This document shows, one piece after another, positions 14,362 through 20,861 of a stretch of DNA of 23,907 nucleotides. Under the pieces are notes generated by a model, which saw only the letters and a program-made list of their open reading frames with translations, was not told the origin of the DNA and ran no database searches. Position 1 is the first letter of the stretch. Each line of letters starts with the position of its first letter. The translations under genes and the position numbers were made by a program. The stretch covers positions 1 to 23,907 of the forward strand of contig CADBTO010000017.1 of NCBI GenBank assembly GCA_902797565.1, in the 5' to 3' direction. The DNA is from an uncultured Lachnospiraceae bacterium. Lineage in GTDB: Bacteria; Bacillota; Clostridia; Lachnospirales; Lachnospiraceae.

Positions 14362-16038
14362 ATGGAACCACTTTCAATAGGCTTACTTGTGGTAGGAGCC
14401 GCGATTTTTGGTGGCAGCTTTTTGGTTTCAGAGAAGCTTTCTGATTCTGATATTGAAGAAATACGAAGAACCAGTGAGAAAGAAGTCAAGATCCTGGTGG
14501 ACCAGCAGCTGGAAGGCGCAGACGAGCGGGTGTCCACGGAGATCCAGCGGAAGCTGGACAGTGCCATTGAGGAATTGGAGCGGCATACGGATCGGGAGAC
14601 AAATAACCGGATCCTTTCAATGGGTGAATATTCGGATACCGTGATGTCGGATATGAAGAAACGGCATGACGAGGTGATGTTCATCTATAATATGCTGAAC
14701 GAAAAAGAAGAGAAGATCACGGAGCAGACGAAGGTCATGCAGGGGATCGAATCGCATTTGCGTGCCCTGAATGATGAAGTGCTGCGGCGGGAGGAAGCAC
14801 TGAAGAATCCTGCGCGCCGTGCAGCGATGGTTGGCGGCGGTGTATCGGCAGGAGGGTCTGCTTTTTCAGGAACGGGTGCATCATCTGCGGCACCTGCATT
14901 TTCAGGGGCGGCGGTGTCACCTTCGGCAGCTGCTTCCGGGGCTTCGGGAGCGGCGGTTCGGACGGCGGAGCCTGTGCCATCACCAGTGGCGGCCCGGACG
15001 GCGGAGCCTGTTCCATCACCAGCGGCAGCTGCGGCATCCTCAGCTTCGCCTGGCACTTCTGATTCCGCAGGCAAAACGGATGCTTCCAGAAAGTCAGAGG
15101 ACAGTTCCGGAGTCGACCGCAGGCTGGTATCCGGGATTACAACGGTGAAGCCGGGGAATTCTGCGGCAAAAACGGCCGGTCCGGCTGCGGCACCTGCTTC
15201 AGCGCCGCATCCGGCTCCTTCTGCCCAGGGGAATCTGCCTTCCGGGGCAAGGCGGGCAGTTGAGGCCAGCGCGCAGACTGCGGCGATGCGGCCTGCTCCT
15301 GCGCCGGCAGTAGGGACGGGCGGAACCGGCGCGAAACCGGGGGCACCGATGTCTGCGCTGGACGCATTGCGGACAAAAAGCCAGCAGGCAGCGGAAGCCC
15401 CGGAAACAGAGGTGTCTTCAGTTCCGGAGGCAGAGCCGGCCGTTTCCGGGCCTGCGCCCGGAGAGGCAGAAGCTGCACCGGCATCTGCAAAGGCATCCAG
15501 GGCGGCTTTGCCGTCGCCTGCAGAGCGGGCTGCCGCAGTTGCGGCGCAGCGGCAGGCAGCTGCAAGGTCTGCGGCTTCCAAGCGGGCTGCAGCGTCTGCT
15601 CCTGCTTCGAAGACAGCCGGGACAAGGCAGAAAGCGGGAGGCGGCGGAAATGCGCTCAAGGAGGCGTTTGAAGCGGCGGCATTTCCGCCTGTCAAAGCGG
15701 CAGAAGGTGCACATTCTGATACGCCCGGCGAGCGGGTGCTTGGAGAACCTGCTGCTCCGGAGGCCGCTGCTCCGGAACAGCCTGCGGCGCAGCCGGCTGC
15801 AGCAGGGCGCAGCGCATCGGCTTCTCCCAAGGATGCGCTGAAGGCGGCATTTTTGTCCAGTGGCGGCGCGGTGGCGGCATCCTCTCGTGATGATACGGAA
15901 AATGTCAAGCAGCGGATCATCCAGATGCACCGGGAAGGTTATTCAGAGGTGGAAATCGCCAAGACGACCGGACGGGGAATGGGTGAGATCCGTCTGATCC
16001 TGGGCCTTTTTGATGAAGGGGACGGTGGATTGGAATGA
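14362..16038 (+). CDS. Membrane-anchored coiled-coil protein, DUF6115-like, at the SwrB position
   Basis: This 558-residue protein has three parts. Residues about 5-22 are one membrane helix, and about 27-150 are a charged coiled coil (EEIRRTSEKEVKILVDQQL onward). Residues about 150-505 are a low-complexity Ala/Pro/Ser stretch. The last 45 residues form a compact helical module, NVKQRIIQMHREGYSEVEIAKTTGRGMGEIRLILGL, resembling the DUF6115 C-terminal segment. The gene sits between the sigma-factor gene and rpsB. B. subtilis has swrB there, a single-pass protein that promotes flagellar basal body maturation. Similar role is an inference from position, the N-terminal anchor and the C-terminal helical module. 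The disordered segment makes it more than three times SwrB length. Confidence 0.8.
   Translation: MEPLSIGLLVVGAAIFGGSFLVSEKLSDSDIEEIRRTSEKEVKILVDQQLEGADERVSTEIQRKLDSAIEELERHTDRETNNRILSMGEYSDTVMSDMKKRHDEVMFIYNMLNEKEEKITEQTKVMQGIESHLRALNDEVLRREEALKNPARRAAMVGGGVSAGGSAFSGTGASSAAPAFSGAAVSPSAAASGASGAAVRTAEPVPSPVAARTAEPVPSPAAAAASSASPGTSDSAGKTDASRKSEDSSGVDRRLVSGITTVKPGNSAAKTAGPAAAPASAPHPAPSAQGNLPSGARRAVEASAQTAAMRPAPAPAVGTGGTGAKPGAPMSALDALRTKSQQAAEAPETEVSSVPEAEPAVSGPAPGEAEAAPASAKASRAALPSPAERAAAVAAQRQAAARSAASKRAAASAPASKTAGTRQKAGGGGNALKEAFEAAAFPPVKAAEGAHSDTPGERVLGEPAAPEAAAPEQPAAQPAAAGRSASASPKDALKAAFLSSGGAVAASSRDDTENVKQRIIQMHREGYSEVEIAKTTGRGMGEIRLILGLFDEGDGGLE
14959..15030 (+). repeat. Two tandem 36-bp repeats in the Ala/Pro-rich region
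   Basis: Units 14959-14994 and 14995-15030 are near-identical and encode RTAEPVPSP plus three residues twice (RTAEPVPSPVAA, then RTAEPVPSPAAA). The in-frame length suggests recent slippage or duplication within the linker. Confidence 0.8.
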
Positions 16039-16883
16039 AACGGAAGTATTATCTGAGAGGGCTGGGAGTCGGTATTCTTGTGACGTCGCTCCTCTTTACG
16101 ATTTATATGGTTTTTACCGGGCCGAAGATGAGTGACGAGCAGGTCATTACGCGTGCAAAACAGCTGGGTCTGGTGGAAAACACCGGGCAGACACTTGCAG
16201 ATGCCGGAACGGAGAAATCAGAGTCTTTGGAAAAGGACGAATCCGGGACGGAGAAGGAAGAGAAGGCTTCGGATGAAGCGGATGCGGATGAAAAAGTGTT
16301 AGACGAGAAATCTGATGCGAAGGCGTTAGACGAGAAATCTTCTGATGCGAAAGATTCAGACGAGAAAGCTGCGGATACGAAAGATTCTGATACGAAAGCT
16401 TCAGACGAGAAATCCGCGGATACGAAGGATTCTGATGCGAAAGCTGCGGAAGCTTCAGATACGAAAGCTTCCGATACGAAAGCCCCGGATTCAAACGCTG
16501 CGGAGAATACGGATTCTTCTTCAGGGAAGACCGGAAGCAGGAAAAAGAACGGCACAACGAAGACGACAACAACAACACAGGAAGACGGTACGACAGTCAC
16601 GAAGACAGAAAAAACCGGGGATGATGTGGATCGGGGCAGGGATGATGTTTCTTCTGCATCTGGCGAGGAGGATGAAGATTCTGTGACGTTCCAGGTCCGG
16701 GGCGGAGAGTCTTCTGAAACGGTCGGAGCGAACCTCTATAAGGCAGGGCTTGTGGACAACCCCAACGATTTTAACCGCTACCTGATGGAGAATGGTTATG
16801 ACCGCAGGATACAGGTCGGTTCCCACCGGATCAGGAAGGGAAGCAGCTATGAGGTTGTGGCACGGGCGCTCACGGGGGGCTGA
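16035..16883 (+). CDS. Membrane-anchored protein with pentapeptide repeats and an MltG N-terminal-like (YceG) module
   Basis: This is a 282-residue protein whose ATG overlaps the previous stop (ATGA). Residues about 9-28 are a membrane helix. Residues 85-150 are tandem pentapeptides of the form [S/A]-D-x-K-[A/D/S], and 165-210 is a Thr/Lys/Asp-rich stretch. Residues about 215-282 (VTFQVRGGESSETVGANLY, AGLVDNPNDFNRYLMENG, VGSHRIRKGSSYEVVARAL) resemble the LysM-like N-terminal part of the endolytic transglycosylase MltG/YceG. The catalytic domain with its Glu is absent, so it is probably not an enzyme; peptidoglycan binding outside the membrane is the likeliest role. It ends the fla/che block. 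Confidence 0.75.
   Translation: MKRKYYLRGLGVGILVTSLLFTIYMVFTGPKMSDEQVITRAKQLGLVENTGQTLADAGTEKSESLEKDESGTEKEEKASDEADADEKVLDEKSDAKALDEKSSDAKDSDEKAADTKDSDTKASDEKSADTKDSDAKAAEASDTKASDTKAPDSNAAENTDSSSGKTGSRKKNGTTKTTTTTQEDGTTVTKTEKTGDDVDRGRDDVSSASGEEDEDSVTFQVRGGESSETVGANLYKAGLVDNPNDFNRYLMENGYDRRIQVGSHRIRKGSSYEVVARALTGG
16287..16484 (+). repeat. Degenerate 15-bp tandem repeats coding for D-x-K pentapeptides
   Basis: About a dozen in-frame units such as SDAKD, SDEKA, ADTKD, SDTKA and SDEKS occur head to tail. The DNA units share GATACGAAAG- or GACGAGAAA-type words. One unit is interrupted by a short AEA insertion. This is a candidate length-variable tract between the membrane helix and the C-terminal module. 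Confidence 0.8.
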
Positions 16884-16908
16884 GCCAATCTGGATTGTTG
16901 GCGTTTTA
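16884..16908 (+). terminator. Weak hairpin directly after the MltG-like gene
   Basis: GCCAA (16884-16888) and TTGGC (16898-16902) can pair over a nine-base loop and are followed by GTTTTAG. The stem is only five pairs and the T run only four, so termination here is doubtful. The stronger structure is at 16960-16990. Confidence 0.25.
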
Positions 16909-16944
16909 GACAAGAAAAGATGGATTTTTGACGAAAAAATTTGT

Positions 16945-16973
16945 TTGACTTTTTATATACCGTGTGCTATAAT
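16945..16973 (+). promoter_or_regulatory. Consensus housekeeping promoter of rpsB
   Basis: TTGACT (16945-16950) and TATAAT (16968-16973) are separated by 17 bases, and TGC directly before the -10 gives an extended -10. An A/T-rich stretch (ACGAAAAAATTTG) lies just upstream. The predicted transcription start is near 16980, giving a leader of about 147 nt. This is by far the best promoter in the window and fits constitutive, strong expression of S2 and EF-Ts. The -10 lies in the loop of an inverted repeat, described separately. Confidence 0.9.
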
Positions 16974-16990
16974 GGCACACGGTTTTCTTT
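16960..16990 (+). terminator. Inverted repeat around the -10, probable terminator of the fla/che operon
   Basis: CCGTGTGC (16960-16967) and GCACACGG (16975-16982) are perfect 8-base complements with a seven-base loop, TATAATG, and are followed by TTTTCTTT. For RNA polymerase arriving from the motility genes, this forms a plausible intrinsic terminator. Transcripts started at the rpsB promoter lack the left arm, so they would not be terminated. The dyad could equally be an operator for a dimeric repressor, or both. Confidence 0.6.
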
Positions 16991-17017
16991 GTATCGCATA
17001 GATTGCACAGAGAAAAC
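16982..17017 (+). ncRNA. Hairpin at the 5' end of the rpsB leader RNA
   Basis: Bases 16982-16992 (GTTTTCTTTGT) pair with 17007-17017 (ACAGAGAAAAC) over eleven pairs including one G-U. The 14-base loop can add a GCA/TGC pairing. It begins within a few bases of the predicted transcription start, so it would cap the mRNA 5' end. A stability element or part of a ribosomal-protein leader is possible; I do not recognise a named class. Confidence 0.45.
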
Positions 17018-17053
17018 AGGAGAACGCAGTTACAGAAAATTCATATATGCTGA

Positions 17054-17089
17054 TTCCAGGCGGGGTGCCGGTTGGCGGTGCGTCTGGAA
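17054..17089 (+). ncRNA. Second hairpin in the rpsB leader RNA
   Basis: TTCCAGGCG (17054-17062) pairs with CGTCTGGAA (17081-17089) over nine pairs with one G-U. The 18-base interior, rich in G, can form a small GCC/GGC inner stem. It ends just before a purine-rich GGAGAGG. Autogenous control by S2 is known in other bacteria, which makes a protein-binding leader plausible here, but this specific structure is not one I can name. Confidence 0.45.
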
Positions 17090-17103
17090 GGAGAGGCATA
17101 TAG

Positions 17104-17130
17104 GTGTTTAACCAAAGGAGGAAAACATGA
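17104..17130 (+). CDS. Possible eight-codon leader peptide before rpsB
   Basis: GTG at 17104 opens a tiny frame, MFNQRRKT, whose TGA overlaps the rpsB start as ATGA. An AAGGAGAGG sequence (17088-17096) lies at correct spacing upstream of the GTG. The rpsB ribosome-binding site (AAAGGAGG) forms the CAA-AGG-AGG codons, so translating the peptide would occupy that site. It may be coincidence: two purine-rich stretches and a GTG occur easily in such a leader. Confidence 0.2.
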   Translation: MFNQRRKT

Positions 17131-17867
17131 GCGTTATTTCTATGAAGCAGCTTCTGGAAGCAGGCGTGCATTTCGGCCACCAGACCCGTCGGTGGAATCC
17201 GAAAATGGATCCGTATATCTATACGGAGCGGAACGGGATCCACATCATTGACCTGCAGAAGACGGTCGGCATGGTGGACGATGCGTACAATGCGATTTTT
17301 GACATTGTTTCCCAGGGAGGAACCGTGCTTTTCGTGGGAACGAAGAAGCAGGCACAGGAGACTGTGGCTGCAGAAGCGCAGCGTTGCGGGATGTTCTATG
17401 TTAATGAACGCTGGCTGGGCGGGATGCTGACAAACTTCCGTACCATCCAGAGCCGGATCGAGCGTCTGAAGAAGATTGAAAAGATGGAAGAGGACGGCGT
17501 CTTCGAAGTGCTGCCGAAGAAGGAAGTCATCGCGCTCAAGAAGGAGCAGGAAAAGCTTCAGAAGAATCTGGGCGGGATCAAGGAGATGAAGCATCTTCCG
17601 GATGCGATCTTCGTTGTGGATCCGAAGAAAGAGCGGATCTGCATCCAGGAAGCAGAGACCCTGGGCCTGACCATCATTGGGATTGCGGACACGAACTGTG
17701 ATCCGGATGAGTTGGATTATATCATCCCGGGCAATGACGATGCGATCCGTGCGGTGAAGTTGATCGTTTCCAAGATGGCAGATGCCGTTGTGGAGGCAAA
17801 CCAGGGACAGGAGAATCTGCCAACCGTTTCCGAAGAGGAAATGGCAGGTGAGGAAGAGGCTGCCTGA
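17127..17867 (+). CDS. rpsB: Small ribosomal subunit protein S2
   Basis: This is a 246-residue S2, recognised from the full-length match to the family pattern: [22 protein letters not shown] at the start, [38 protein letters not shown] and [26 protein letters not shown]2 joins the 30S subunit late, near the head/platform, and interacts with S1 where that protein is present. An AAAGGAGG ribosome-binding site lies eight bases before the ATG. The gene heads the translation block, and tsf follows after 68 bases, the standard pairing. The acidic C-terminal tail is usual. Confidence 0.98.
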   Translation: MSVISMKQLLEAGVHFGHQTRRWNPKMDPYIYTERNGIHIIDLQKTVGMVDDAYNAIFDIVSQGGTVLFVGTKKQAQETVAAEAQRCGMFYVNERWLGGMLTNFRTIQSRIERLKKIEKMEEDGVFEVLPKKEVIALKKEQEKLQKNLGGIKEMKHLPDAIFVVDPKKERICIQEAETLGLTIIGIADTNCDPDELDYIIPGNDDAIRAVKLIVSKMADAVVEANQGQENLPTVSEEEMAGEEEAA

Positions 17868-17935
17868 GACGGAACAGGAAAGAATCGAAAAAAGACAGAT
17901 CAATAGATAGATTTCATATAGGAGTTGAAGGAACA

Positions 17936-18865
17936 ATGGCTATTACAGCTGGTATGGTAAAGGAACTGCGCGAGATGACCGGCGCAGGTATGATGGACTG
18001 CAAGAAGGCATTGACCGAGACAAACGGGAACATGGACGAGGCTGCTGAGTTCCTGCGCAAGAACGGGCAGGCGAAGGCAGAAAAGAAGGCTGGCAGGATT
18101 GCTGCTGAGGGCCTTTGCGACGTGATTGTGGAAGGGACAAATGCGGCAATCGTGGAAGTCAATTCCGAGACGGACTTTGTTGCAAAGAATGAGGACTTCA
18201 AAGCGTTCGTACACGATGTTGCGAAGCAGGCACTGTCCACCACTGCAGCGGATATGGATGCGTTTATGGCAGAACCCTGGGCAGCGGATTCCGGAAAGAC
18301 CGTGAAGGATGCGCTGACGGACAAGGTTGCCGTGATCGGGGAGAACCTGACGATCCGCCGGTTTGAGAAGGTTTCTGTGGAGAACGGCTGTATTGTGGAT
18401 TATGTACACGGCGGTGGGCGTATTGGTGTACTGGTATCCGCAGCATGCGCATCACAGTCTGATGAGGTCCGCGAGGCACTGAAGAATATCGCGATGCAGA
18501 TCGCGGCACTGAACCCGAAATATATTTCGGATGCAGACGTGGATGCGGATTACATCGAGCATGAGAAAGAAATCCTGCGTGCGCAGATCGACAACGATCC
18601 GAAAGAGGCAGCGAAGCCGGACAAAGTGAAGGAAGGCATGATCAAGGGCCGCATCAACAAGCAGCTCAAAGAGATCTGTCTGCTGGATCAGGTCTATGTC
18701 AAGGCAGAAGACGGCAAGCAGTCTGTGGCGAAGTACCTGGAGCAGGTATCGAAGGCTGCAGGGGATACGATTACCATCCAGAAGTTCATCCGTTTTGAAA
18801 CCGGTGAAGGGCTGGAGAAGAAGAACGAGAACTTCGCAGAAGAAGTAGCGAAACAGATGCAGTAA
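17936..18865 (+). CDS. tsf: Elongation factor Ts
   Basis: This is a 309-residue EF-Ts, the nucleotide exchange factor for EF-Tu. The N-terminal UBA-like domain reads VKELREMTGAGMMDCKKAL. The EF-Tu-contacting motif TDFV is at 79-82 (NSETDFVAKNEDF), with the core and C-terminal domains after it. Length is typical of clostridial forms. It lies 68 bases after rpsB with no visible promoter or terminator between, so they are almost certainly cotranscribed. Confidence 0.98.
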   Translation: MAITAGMVKELREMTGAGMMDCKKALTETNGNMDEAAEFLRKNGQAKAEKKAGRIAAEGLCDVIVEGTNAAIVEVNSETDFVAKNEDFKAFVHDVAKQALSTTAADMDAFMAEPWAADSGKTVKDALTDKVAVIGENLTIRRFEKVSVENGCIVDYVHGGGRIGVLVSAACASQSDEVREALKNIAMQIAALNPKYISDADVDADYIEHEKEILRAQIDNDPKEAAKPDKVKEGMIKGRINKQLKEICLLDQVYVKAEDGKQSVAKYLEQVSKAAGDTITIQKFIRFETGEGLEKKNENFAEEVAKQMQ

Positions 18866-18874
18866 GGAACATGA

Positions 18875-18906
18875 GAGTAGGAGGGGGAGTGATCCGCCTC
18901 CTATTC
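18875..18906 (+). terminator. Hairpin after tsf, possible terminator or processing signal
   Basis: GAGTAGGAGG (18875-18884) pairs with CCTCCTATTC (18897-18906) over ten pairs including one G-U, with a 12-base loop. No T tract follows (the next bases are ATATAGG), so classical termination is doubtful. It could stabilise the 3' end of the rpsB-tsf mRNA or reduce read-through into the deacetylase gene. Confidence 0.4.
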
Positions 18907-18940
18907 ATATAGGAACAGGTTCCCAGGGGAGTATAATCGC

Positions 18941-19885
18941 ATGAATCTGGAAGATGTCCGTGCGGAAATTGAGGAGGAAAAACGGAAAAAGCGGAACCGG
19001 GTCAGGAAAATGAAACGTTTTATTGTCGGGGTGATTGTTGTCTGGTTCATCCTGTCTGTTCTGTCCTGGATTTTTTTCGGTTTTGAAATTTATTCACTGC
19101 ACAAGGAGCTTCTGATATTAAAAGAAGCAAAATTGCAGAAAGAGGTTCTTGCGGGCCAGAAAGGGGATCAGGGCTTGCAGGAGGACTCGGAGGAGCTTTT
19201 GGAAAATTCGGTTATTCCGGATTCTGAGAGAGAAGACAAGGATAATATAGCCAGGGAAGGCGATGAAAGGGTGGCATACCTTACCTTTGATGATGGACCG
19301 AGCGAACTCACGGATGATGTGCTCGATATCCTGAAGCAATATGATGTGAAGGCCACGTTTTTTGTAAATGGGCATACAGATGAACATTCCATCGAGATGT
19401 ACCAGCGCATTGTGCAGGAGGGGCATACAATCGGCATGCACTCCTACACGCATGATTACAAGGAGATCTATGCTTCCCTCAATGCTTTTTCCAGTGATTT
19501 TGACCGTATTATGAACCTGATATACGACAGTACCGGTGTGGCAAGCGTGTTTTACCGCTTTCCGGGCGGGAGTTCTAATACAGTCAGTAAACAGGATATG
19601 TCTTTGTTCATCCGTTTTCTGGATGAGCAGGGGATTACATATTTTGACTGGAATGTGGCTTCCGGGGACGCAACCAATGCGCCATACACGACAAGTACTG
19701 TGGTTGAGAATATCATGCGCGATGTGGTGAAATATAAGACATCCGTAGTGCTGATGCATGATTCCGGGAACAAGCAGCGTACCGTAGAAGCACTTCCGAT
19801 CGTGATCAGACGGCTTCAGAAAGAAGGGATCAAGATGGCTGCGATTGATGAAGACACAAGGGTGATCCAGCATTTGAAGCGATAG
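18941..19885 (+). CDS. Membrane-anchored polysaccharide deacetylase (NodB domain)
   Basis: This 314-residue protein has a basic N-terminus, one membrane helix (about 26-48) and a charged, partly coiled stalk (about 52-105). The NodB deacetylase domain starts near 110. The family motifs are all present: TFDDGP (115-120, D117/D118), HSYTH (167-171, metal-binding His pair), RFPGG (206-210), DWN (236-238) and LMHD (271-274). It should be an extracellular metal-dependent deacetylase of peptidoglycan or another N-acetylated glycan; the substrate cannot be told from sequence. The ribosome-binding site is AGGGGAG. B. subtilis has no gene here between tsf and pyrH; the next gene is a bactofilin. Confidence 0.92.
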   Translation: MNLEDVRAEIEEEKRKKRNRVRKMKRFIVGVIVVWFILSVLSWIFFGFEIYSLHKELLILKEAKLQKEVLAGQKGDQGLQEDSEELLENSVIPDSEREDKDNIAREGDERVAYLTFDDGPSELTDDVLDILKQYDVKATFFVNGHTDEHSIEMYQRIVQEGHTIGMHSYTHDYKEIYASLNAFSSDFDRIMNLIYDSTGVASVFYRFPGGSSNTVSKQDMSLFIRFLDEQGITYFDWNVASGDATNAPYTTSTVVENIMRDVVKYKTSVVLMHDSGNKQRTVEALPIVIRRLQKEGIKMAAIDEDTRVIQHLKR

Positions 19886-19962
19886 TGCGCGGTAATGTTA
19901 GTGATGCACACACTGTCTGAGAACGATGGACGGGTGGTGCGGGCTCGATTTGGAGGTAAATA

Positions 19963-20841
19963 ATGGGTTTTTTCAAGGATTTTAAGGATGATCTGACCGA
20001 CGCTGTAGATGAAATCATCCCTGGCAACAGCAAGCAGGGGAATGACAGTTTTTCAGGTTCGGATATGATCAATACACTCGATACAGGCATGGATGTGGAT
20101 TCTGAGTTTTCCAAACTCGACGGATTGCTGGAACAGGTGGCAAAAAAGGTCAATGACCCTGCCCCTGCCGGAAGGCAGTTTGCACAGAATTCTTCCAGCA
20201 CGTCGTCTGTTGGTGCCGGGGTATTGAATGCAATGAATTCCAGGGCTGTGGAGCGTCCGGCAACGGCACCGGTTCCTGCGGCGAGCAGAATGAATGCGTC
20301 AGTGCAGCAGCATATGCAGGCTTCTGCGTCTACAGGCAATATGGAAACAATTTCCACCTCTGCGGACAACCTTGCAGGGCATAGTATGCCGGTGTCAGAC
20401 GAGATTGCAACGATCACGCCGGGCATGGTTGTAACCGGGGATCTGGATTCAGCAGGTTCCATCAATGTTGAAGGGACGATTAACGGGAATGTCCGCTGCA
20501 ACGGAAAGCTGACGGTGACGGGGCTGGTCAATGGGAACAGTTCGTCTGCAGAGTTCTATGCGGATAATGCGAAGGTTTCCGGTGAAATTTCCACGAGCGG
20601 GACGGTAAAGATTGGTGTTGGTTCGGTGGTTGTGGGCAATATTGCCGCTTCGAGCGCTGTGATTGCCGGGGCTGTGAAGGGAGATATTGATGTGCAGGGG
20701 CCTGTGGTGGTTGATACATCAGCCGTGGTCATGGGCAACATTGTTTCCCGCTCTGTCCAGATCAACAATGGCGCTGTCATTGAGGGCTTCTGCAAGCAGT
20801 CTTATGCGGACGTCGACATTTCGACGGTTTTCAATAATTGA
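19963..20841 (+). CDS. Bactofilin with an extended N-terminal region
   Basis: This is a 292-residue protein. The C-terminal bactofilin beta-helix (about 148-283) shows the regular short-strand pattern, for example GTINGNVRCNGKLTVTGLV, then VSGEISTSGTVKIGVGSVV and VKGDIDVQGPVVV. The first 20 residues (MGFFKDFKDDLTDAVDEIIP) could be an amphipathic membrane-contacting helix, as bactofilins often use their extreme N-terminus to bind membranes. Residues 25-145 are polar and probably disordered, longer than in typical bactofilins. Bactofilins polymerise into cytoskeletal filaments that localise cell-wall enzymes; B. subtilis BacE/BacF affect flagella. A GGAGG ribosome-binding site precedes the ATG. 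The adjacent deacetylase may be its client. Confidence 0.9.
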   Translation: MGFFKDFKDDLTDAVDEIIPGNSKQGNDSFSGSDMINTLDTGMDVDSEFSKLDGLLEQVAKKVNDPAPAGRQFAQNSSSTSSVGAGVLNAMNSRAVERPATAPVPAASRMNASVQQHMQASASTGNMETISTSADNLAGHSMPVSDEIATITPGMVVTGDLDSAGSINVEGTINGNVRCNGKLTVTGLVNGNSSSAEFYADNAKVSGEISTSGTVKIGVGSVVVGNIAASSAVIAGAVKGDIDVQGPVVVDTSAVVMGNIVSRSVQINNGAVIEGFCKQSYADVDISTVFNN

Positions 20842-20861
20842 TCAAAGGAGTTCTTCAGATC

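Noticed and set aside
14685..15920. A 411-codon minus-strand open frame opposite the Ala/Pro-rich gene
   Set aside because: The reverse complement of GCN-rich repeats also reads as Ala/Gly/Ser-rich frames. The plus-strand gene has an ordered N-terminus, a C-terminal module and operon spacing; the minus frame has none of these.
16287..16484. Regular repeats considered as a CRISPR array
   Set aside because: Units are 15 bp, contiguous, without spacers, in frame and coding for a charged repeat; no cas genes are present.
18932..18940. TATAAT just before the deacetylase ATG
   Set aside because: No -35 lies at 16-18 bases upstream, and transcription would start at or after the start codon; the AGGGGAG ribosome-binding site just before it indicates use as leader sequence.
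20838..20861. TTG start extending UMP kinase by eight residues
   Set aside because: It overlaps the bactofilin stop, has no ribosome-binding site of its own, and the family start MKRILLKLSGEA is at 20862 with AAAGGAG upstream.
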